Positions 58,097 through 64,000 of a DNA stretch of 64,000 nucleotides are shown in pieces. The stretch is from Prostheceraeus crozeri (Eukaryota; Platyhelminthes; Polycladida; Euryleptidae). Within the stretch, counting starts at the first letter, position 1, and every line of letters starts with the position of its first letter. The position numbers and the translations under genes were made by a program. Under the pieces are notes generated by a model. It searched no databases and was not told where the DNA came from. It worked only from the letters and a program-made list of their open reading frames with translations. The DNA is taken from the NCBI GenBank assembly GCA_907163375.1, contig CAJQUW010012467.1, positions 1-64,000 of the forward strand, written 5' to 3'.

Positions 58097-58213
58097 ACCG
58101 AAGTCGTTGTCTCTCAAGAAGATATCATCAATGGAGACCGGACACTACCAAGCCAGCACAACCGATGGCAGAGAAGCATACCACTGTTCTGTAGGCCGAC
58201 ATTTACTTTTGAG
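58097..58213 (+). CDS. Possible internal coding exon, 117 bp
   Basis: A TTTTAG acceptor (to 58,096) and a GAG|GTGAGT donor (58,214) bound exactly 39 open codons, beginning TEVVVSQEDIINGDR and ending FCRPTFTFE. The phase is 0 at both sides and the peptide has varied, protein-like content. No domain is recognised. There is no partner exon that I can identify nearby, so this is a candidate only. Confidence 0.35.
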
Positions 58214-58249
58214 GTGAGTTGCTAAAATAATTTCTTGTGCGATTATTTG

Positions 58250-58475
58250 TCACTGCCTCCGAATGTTTTGGTTTTAACAGCATTGAGTTTTTCTGCTGTT
58301 AATCCTTGGAACATTTCGTAGCAGGATGACACCGATCAGCAGCATTTTTATAATGTATAAATATTGTAGGGCTATTCTTGTCACTGCCTCCGAATGTTTT
58401 AGTTTTAGCAGCATGAGTTTTTCTGCTGTTAATCCTTGGAGCATTTCGTAGCAGGATGACTTTGATCAACAATAT
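58250..58475. repeat. Two tandem units of 131 bp
   Basis: TCACTGCCTCCGAATGTTTT begins at 58,250 and 58,381. Both units contain TTTTTCTGCTGTTAATCC and TTCGTAGCAGGATGAC. Confidence 0.85.
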
Positions 58476-58583
58476 TCATCACTATCAACAGCAAATTTCT
58501 TTAATATTTTGCTACAACGTCAAGTAGGCTATAACTGTAATTTCATCAAAAGAATGTGAACATATAATTAGATGTCGGCGGCA

Positions 58584-58646
58584 GCTGTCGGGGAATTGTC
58601 GGAGGCTGTCGGGGAATTGTCGGTGGCTGTCGGGGAATTGTCGGCT
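58584..58646. repeat. Three 21-bp tandem repeats
   Basis: GCTGTCGGGGAATTGTCGG plus two bases is repeated at 58,584, 58,605 and 58,626. The words TCGGGGAATT and GTCGG continue more loosely to about 58,760, ending in TTTTTCACCGGGTA, which resembles a MITE tip. Confidence 0.85.
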
Positions 58647-58773
58647 CACCGAGCTCACCGATTCGTCGGCAGATAGTCGGGGAATTAGGACCTTTGCCGT
58701 CATTAAGCCGAGTCGGCTTCCCAAAAATGGACCGATAGTTCACCGACAGTTTTTTTTCACCGGGTATGGTGGC

Positions 58774-58880
58774 TAGTGATGAAAATTTTCCGGAAAATTT
58801 TAAATCAAAATTTTCCATGGAAAATTATGGAAAAAATTGGAAAATTTTGGAAAATATTGGAAAATTATGGAAAATTTTGA
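58774..58880. repeat. Array of GGAAAATTTT words (left)
   Basis: GAAAATTTTCCGGAAAATTTT-like words repeat about ten times. An inverted counterpart lies at 59,790-59,878 with a matching outer edge (TAGTGATG / CATCACTA), so the two may be the ends of one 1.1-kb hAT-like or foldback MITE. No target duplication was found. Confidence 0.6.
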
Positions 58881-58920
58881 AAGTTTTGATTTTTGTGATA
58901 CGACCTATAATCTGAGCGCT

Positions 58921-59066
58921 TCCGCAGCCGAGGCAGGTACATACCAATAGAGTGGGTCTAAAACTCTTGATTTCATCATTATTTCGATTAAAGCGATCGT
59001 AGCACTACGAGTTCGGTTCGCGGATTTTTTAACATTCCTTTGCCACCAGTGGCTTGTGCTAATTTG
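58921..59066. repeat. Left arm of a large inverted repeat
   Basis: Matches the reverse complement of 59,970-60,130 over about 150 bp, including ACTCTTGATTTCATCAT, CATTCCTTTGCC and CCACCAGTGGCTTGTG. About 0.9 kb separates the arms. Confidence 0.7.
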
Positions 59067-59789
59067 TTAGCATTTTTGATTATCAGCACACAGACACCGT
59101 TTGGGATAACGTGAATCTTGCTTTACAATAGAGGTATAGTTTCATGCAATGTGAAAGATCTGGAGCAAAAATAATTTTGAAGTTTGCTTGTTAGCTTGAA
59201 AGTTAAGCTTTATTGTGTAGCCTTGATCATAGTGATACAAATTTTCCATGTGTTGATGAATATGTGAAGAATAAGCACACAGTCCACGCAGCATTATACA
59301 TGAGCGACCATATTGGAAGACTGTAAACTCGTGAGATATTTAGAAACAAAAGATATCTGTGATGAGTAGAAGAATATCTATGACAGTTTCTAATTTCTGG
59401 CATATTGTCCGATCTTCGTTGAGGACAAACTGCATGCACATCTTCCATTTCTGCCTCATGGTTCAGATAGTTCCAAATCGATTTCAGATCTACCCAAATG
59501 AATTTTAGACATTTTCAGATGAATTGGAGATTCTCCAGTTGAATCTAAGATCCTTTCAAAGTTGGGTTTCTGATAGATATATGAAATTCAATTAGAGAAA
59601 TCTGAAATCCATCTAATATCTGAAATTCATTTGGGATGATCTGAAATAGACATGGAAAGGGTGCATGGTTCCAAAAGGTAACATGCAGGAATGATAGAGA
59701 AATTTTCGGTCTTTGCATATTGCATAGTCTTTTCAAACGACTACGACAGGTCTCCAAAACAAAGGAAAGAAGGTCAATCACCAAAAAAT

Positions 59790-59878
59790 AAATTTCAAAA
59801 TTTTCCACTGGAAAATTTTCCGGAAAATCTTGAAAAAATTGTAAAATTTTCCGGAAAATTTTCGATTTGCATCACTAT
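59790..59878. repeat. Array of GGAAAATTTT words (right)
   Basis: Inverted counterpart of the array at 58,774-58,880, ending at CATCACTA. Confidence 0.6.
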
Positions 59879-59969
59879 TCACAATGCATGAAATTATACT
59901 CCTATCGTAAAGGAAAAAAATTCACGTTGTCCTAAAAGATGTCTGTGTTATAATATTAAAAATACAAAC

Positions 59970-60130
59970 AAATTGCCACAAGCCACTGGTGGCAAAGGCA
60001 AAGGAATGCTAAAAAATCCGTGGACGGGATTCGTATTGCCACGATTGTTTTAATCGAAATGATATGATGAAATCAAGAGTTTTGGAACAATTCTATTGAT
60101 GTGTCTATGCATGCCTCGATCGGCTGTGAT
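59970..60130. repeat. Right arm of a large inverted repeat
   Basis: Inverted partner of 58,921-59,066. It lies outside the right GGAAAATTTT array while the left arm lies inside the left array, so the two repeat systems interlock rather than nest. Confidence 0.7.
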
Positions 60131-60201
60131 AGAAAACGTAAAAATTATGTCACAAAAATTCAAGTTTTTTCATTTTTCAAAATCGTTTTAATCACCCGAG
60201 T

Positions 60202-60413
60202 AAAAAAATAATGTTTTGCTTGCTAAGCGTCATGGTACGCGCGCGGTAAACTTAGTAGGCGACATAATAACACACAAAACCACGATATGCCTAGTAGGCA
60301 CATATCAAGCACCTACTAAATTGGTTAGGCAAAGTTTGCCATGGCATGATTACCGTATGCCTACTAGGCACATCAAGCACCCACTAAATTGGCTAAGCAA
60401 GCAATATTTTTTT
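60202..60413. mobile_element. Short MITE-like unit with inner tandem repeat
   Basis: The ends AAAAAATAATGTTTTGCTTG and the reverse complement of AAAAAAATATTGCTTGCTTA form imperfect inverted repeats. Inside, TATGCCTA(G/C)TAGGCACAT followed by CAAGCACC(C/T)ACTAAATTGG occurs twice about 70 bp apart, each with a GCCTA(G/C)TAGGC palindrome. No coding potential. Confidence 0.5.
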
Positions 60414-60899
60414 CTGTTCTTATCAAGCGTCATCAGCTTGAAGGACTTCTCACGGCGTTAAATTATCAGACAAGCTTTCCTAAGCGGTATAATAATTTTG
60501 AACAGCTAATAATCTCTTGCTGCTTTAATTGTTTGATTCGTTTGGAATGAGGCAGATTAGTAGATATACAAAGCCAATCTGGGCCATTGTCATAAAAATG
60601 TTAAATGCTTCATTACGTATCCCAGTCAATTAAATATTTTCGTCACACGTAACTTTGGTGTATTTTAATGTACACCAAATCAATGCATATTAAACGCGAG
60701 AATAGTTGACAACCCACACTTACAGTTGTGTTGTTGTAAAAGGCCTACACAAAGTATAGACACACGTGATAGCGCAGGAAAAGTGATGTTTAAATGCCTA
60801 GTTGATGCATGTGTTTCATCAAAATGATTTTAGTACTATTTAAAGCTCTGGTATAAACATTAAAATGATCATGAGTAGTAAGAAAACGGCAAACACTGA
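60414..60899. other. No supported gene
   Basis: AT-rich sequence without recognisable content. Confidence 0.4.
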
Positions 60900-61680
60900 C
60901 CGGCGCGCCCCTCCCCTCCCCCTCCCCCCTCTGGATTGGCAGAGTGTCGTGGTCGGCCGCCCTGGTGCTTCGGGTCTGACTCCCCCCCTCTGGAATGACA
61001 GAGTGTCGTGGTGGACTTGGGCGACCGCCAGGATTAGTCTTGAGGCTATAGTGTGTGATGTTTTTCGTGCAATCTGCTGAATGTTGGGTTGTAAAATGGG
61101 CTGTTTCGAGTGGAAGGAGTAGTCGGATGAGAAAACGGTGGCCAGATTCGGATTCAGCGTGAAATTCTGCATCGGTATGGTGAATTTGAACGCAATCGGA
61201 GAGAAAAATTTTCGCTGACGTCCCCCCCCTCGGGAGAGCTCGCTTCGATTTTGGCTTCCAGTGGACGGCTTTTGTCGTGCCATAGCTCGTTTGAAAGCTA
61301 AGAGTGAGACAAATTCACTGAAAGAATCGGCTTGTTCCTATCTGTCTTCGTTTAGATGTGAGACGCCATTTAAGATTTTGGGACATTGGCGAAAAACGAC
61401 AGAGTTAGAATTTGGGACGTTTTGGGCTGTAGCTTCAAAACAAACCATCGGATTGGAAAACGGATTTCAGATTTGGAATCAGCGTGAAATTCTCTATCTG
61501 TATGGTGAGTTTCAAGGCAATCGGACAGAGAAAGTTTCGCTGGTTCCCCCCCTCTGGACAGCTTGCTTCGATCTTGGCTTCCAGTGGACGGATTTAAACG
61601 TGCCATAGCTCGTTTGAAAGCTAAGAGTGAGACAAATTCAGTGAAAGAATCGGCTTGTTCATATCTGTCTGCGTTTGGAT
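60900..61680. repeat. GC-rich repeats upstream of a TATA promoter (59-bp and 323-bp periods)
   Basis: CCCCCTCTGGA(T/A)TG(G/A)CAGAGTG occurs at 60,931 and 60,990. A longer unit with GCCATAGCTCGTTTGAAAGC recurs at 61,279 and 61,602, preceded each time by CCCCCC(T/C)C and GGCTTCCAGTGGACG. The second unit ends just before the promoter at 61.7 kb, so these could be promoter-proximal repeats of one element. Overlapping open frames on both strands have no known domain. Confidence 0.7.
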
Positions 61681-61689
61681 GATGGGTAT

Positions 61690-61769
61690 TACGTCATCAG
61701 CTGATCGCCACACACTATATAAGCTGGGAACCGAGAGAGACTTGTCATTCAGACGAGATATTGCCAACG
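61690..61769 (+). promoter_or_regulatory. Core promoter: CRE-like site, TATA box, initiator and 23-nt leader exon
   Basis: A TTACGTCATCA site (near 61,690) is followed by TATATAAG (61,716-61,723) and, 31 bp after the first T, a TCATTC initiator with the expected A at 61,747. The 23 nt from there to 61,769 end in AACG|GTAAGT, a strong donor. The acceptor TTCGCTTCAG lies at 62,776-62,785, three bases before an ATG. Spacing and motifs are textbook for a polymerase II start. Confidence 0.5.
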
Positions 61770-62785
61770 GTAAGTCGTCTCTCTGAGCTCCGATGATAGC
61801 TTCGGACATTCCAAATCCCGAGTTTCTGTAAGAAACTGACTTAGAAAATTTCATTGCTGATATCAGCTAAGGCGTCAGACTTAGAGGTTAGCCAGGAGAT
61901 GGCCTTCGTCTCCAGGCCATAAAAGACTCCAAAACTTTAAAGGCTTGTAACTTTGCTTCTACAAGTCCGTTTGACTTGATTCAAAAAAGGTTCGGTCGCT
62001 TTTGACCTTCCCTAAGTGGTGAACTACTTATAAAATTTCATTAGTAGTGCTAAAAAGTTGAAAAATTTAAATTCACTAGTTTTGGAGGTTTTCTGGGGTT
62101 TTCGACCCTGCTGAAGTCAATGAAAGCATTTTAATGATGTCTGAGCCAGTCGTCTCATGTTATAAGCGGCTTTTCACTGAAAACGAGCAAGACACGGAGA
62201 GTTTTGCTGTAATATTCCACTGACATGGTGTTCCTTCGGGACGGCGGACGATGCCGTAGTGATAAGTGTGGCAAGGGAGTGTGTCATATTTTAGACCGTA
62301 ACCGCTGGGACAACTCATGTCTCATGTTGGGCATTTGACACAGTTCTCAACGTAGCACTTTGAACTCCAATCGGTTGAGTCTTAGCTATCTTGTCATGGG
62401 TGGCCTCTAAACATCTCCATTGCAAAACGCTGGTGAATCAAGCTCTCTACGGCTTGCTATCAAGCTGATCAAAGCAATGACTTGGGATGTTTCCTCAAGG
62501 TTTTCAAGTATGCTGAGTTCAAATTTAACTAAGTCTAAGGCAGCTTTGAGGGGTTAGATCCCAGCTACTGTTCACTACCTTTGACTCGACGTTGCTGTTA
62601 CCACTTCGGGGCAGTGACAATGATGTCTTCAGCTGTAAATAGCGGGTATCGGGGAAGATCTCTCACTTCCCTAGTGATCAGTACAAGGCGTTCGGGCTGT
62701 TGACGGGATCGAGTGCCACTCACTATACTCAAATCTATCATTCCTCACTAAGTGTAAAATCATTGTTTTCCGTTTTTCGCTTCAG

Positions 62786-62997
62786 AAATGCCGAAATACA
62801 ATAATATGAAGACCAGTTTCAAAATGTGTCAATGCCGGAAGGTATTCCGAGCTGACGCCTTCAAGAAACACGCTTGCACTAGCAAGAAACAAATAGTGGT
62901 CACTCGCTACTATTGCGGAGCCCACAAAGTCAGTCGCTTAAGTGAGCGGTTGGAGGATTGGCACTCACAACACAGCGAGTGTCAAACAAACGAAGTA
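62786..62997 (+). CDS. Small Cys/His-rich protein, cut by a Tc1 insertion
   Basis: The exon starts at a TTCAG acceptor, and its ATG (62,788) is the first codon available. About 70 codons are open. They contain a CQCRKVFRADAFKKHAC segment and a YYCGAHKVSRLSERLEDWHS segment, two possible zinc-binding clusters, between basic stretches. The frame then enters a Tc1-like terminal repeat at a TA site, so the natural C-terminus is lost or lies beyond the insertion outside the window. The upstream 1-kb intron, leader exon and TATA promoter fit it as the first coding exon of this transcript. I do not recognise the family; a nucleic-acid-binding protein of a mobile element or a host gene are both possible. 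Confidence 0.45.
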
Positions 62998-64000
62998 CAC
63001 TGCTGATCAAAAGTCTTGACCCACCTTAATGTTTTTTCGCTTTTTTAATTTAATCGCATATTTTATATACAATGTCATTAAACTTTAGTTATTACAGCAT
63101 TCAGTTTACATGATCCTATCACTAATGATACATTAGTAGATAATAGGAGTAATCTAAACTGTTATTGCGGTTCACTCACTACTTTGAATATGAGTGTAGG
63201 TAATTTAGTAGTGGACAAAAATCATGGCCCACCATCATAAAATGATATCAAGCTGCATTTCTGTGTCAATCTACACCTACATAATCAGACTACTTGCTGA
63301 TCAACGTCTTCGAGAAAGCACATTGACGAATTCCTCCCTCAATAATAGCGTTAGCTTCTTGAAAATAAACGACGGGGCTCCACTGAATTGCAAGCACTGA
63401 TGCAAGAAGCTTGTGTCAAAGTCAGCAAGCCGACTATCCGCCGCAAACTTGTTCAACTGGGTTATCGGGCATATGTCACAAAGAAGAAACCCTTTCTCAC
63501 CAAGCGAATGAAGTCTGCACGTCTTGACTGGGCATAGAAACATGAGCATTGGACCGTCAATGAGTGGAAGAACGTTGTCTGGTCCGATGAATCAAAATTC
63601 AACCTGTTCGCCTCTGATGGTAAGCGCCTAATTCGTAGACAGTCTCATGAAGCCTATCATCTTGACTGCTTAAACCGAACTGTCAAGCATGCACCCATGA
63701 TGTTGGGTTCCTTCTCTTGGTACGACACTGGGCGCTTGCATATCTGCGACGGCGTTGTGAATAGTGCTCAGTATCTTGACATCCTCGAGACCCGACTTCT
63801 GCCAACCATGAAAGAAATTCAAGACAACCATGGAGTTCCCCCAGAAGCATTGATCTTTCAAGACGACTCAGCTCTATGTCATCGAGCAAAAGTTGTGAAG
63901 AACTACATTGCGAGCCAGCGGATTGATATTTAGGATTGGCCAGGAAATTTCCCTGATCTCAATTCGATCGAGGAACTATGGAAAATTCTCGGTGACAAGG
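62998..64000 (+). mobile_element. Tc1-like DNA transposon, runs off window end
   Basis: The tip CACTGCTGATCAAAAGTCTT follows a TA (62,996-62,997) inside the small Cys/His gene. A related word (GGACAAAAATCATGGCCCACC-like, near 63,213) repeats the AAAAxTCxTGxCCCACC core about 200 bp further in, as in Tc1 elements of the inverted/direct-repeat type where the transposase binds twice per end. A transposase gene follows in the same orientation. The right end lies outside the window. Confidence 0.8.
63290..64000 (+). pseudogene. Tc1-like transposase (DD34E), with in-frame stops, 3' cut by window
   Basis: The order is a paired-type helix-turn-helix end (KVSKPTIRRKLVQLGY), VVWSDESKFN with the first catalytic Asp, a glycine/serine strand (MMLGSFSWYDTG), LIFQDDSALCHRAKV with the second Asp and WPGNFPDLNSIEELW with the Glu. 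Thirty-four positions separate the second Asp and the Glu, which is the Tc1 DD34E type. In-frame stops lie near 63,536 (after RLDWA) and 63,931 (before DWPGNF), and the N-terminal part before 63,370 is also disrupted. The element is therefore inactive but recognisable, and younger than the LINE and plus-strand piggyBac debris. Confidence 0.85.

Noticed and set aside
58774-59878. Complete hAT element with TAGTGATG ends
   Set aside because: The ends match, but flanking bases show no 8-bp duplication and the long inverted repeat interlocks with it, so element limits are not proven.

Overview
The window reads as nuclear DNA of an aquatic invertebrate. It is AT-rich and intron-bearing, with C2H2 zinc fingers, CR1/L2-like LINE debris, piggyBac, Tc1, pogo/Tigger and hAT elements, Polinton-type elements and dispersed motifs of the TAGGCCTA kind. 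I cannot name the phylum. Almost all recognisable coding DNA is mobile-element DNA. The one candidate host-type gene of any size is a C2H2 zinc-finger array at 9.35-11.58 kb. No rRNA, ordinary tRNA or CRISPR array was seen.

Layout. 1-4.87 kb: a decayed Polinton-type element (A) with integrase start, parvovirus-type phospholipase A2, capsid and small-protein remnants, all leftward. 4.9-9.3 kb: no supported gene. 9.35-11.58 kb: an array of about 25 zinc fingers with a 570-bp stretch full of small insertions that looks like unpolished sequence. 12.655-13.567 kb: a complete non-autonomous pogo/Tigger-like element. 14.8-23.8 kb: a LINE whose ORF1-like and reverse-transcriptase parts are separated by 5.2 kb of almost G-free DNA. 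24.2-26.04 kb: two tandem copies of a 951-bp unit.

26.04-45.9 kb is a nested complex. A Polinton terminal region occurs at both sides in inverted orientation (26.04-27.6 and 45.23-45.89 kb). It is split by a 17.6-kb hAT-like insertion (27,600-45,221) with a perfect 8-bp target duplication. Inside the hAT sit a 4.9-kb element (28,667-33,558) with 4-bp target duplications and a DDE-type transposase I cannot assign to a named superfamily, and a segment bounded by inverted arrays of CAACGTTGA motifs (33.68-44.99 kb), which itself holds piggyBac copies.

45.9-55.9 kb is a second Polinton-type element (B): membrane protein, coiled-coil protein, minor capsid protein and packaging ATPase run rightward, and a protein-primed DNA polymerase runs leftward. 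The ATPase gene carries an insertion bounded by 98-bp direct repeats. Element B contains a dispersed family of tiny palindromes (3-5 bp stem, 3-nt loop), several lying in frame inside the polymerase gene, with stems that vary while pairing is kept. This is the most novel-looking feature. Element B ends abruptly against a truncated piggyBac (55,911-57,545).

58-64 kb: a possible 117-bp host exon, several tandem and inverted repeats, then a TATA/initiator promoter with a 23-nt leader exon, a 1-kb intron and a small Cys/His-rich protein, cut by a Tc1-like DD34E transposon that runs off the window end.

Two places (the zinc-finger array and the 951-bp duplication) show dense single-base indels typical of uncorrected long reads, so some apparent gene breaks may be assembly errors.
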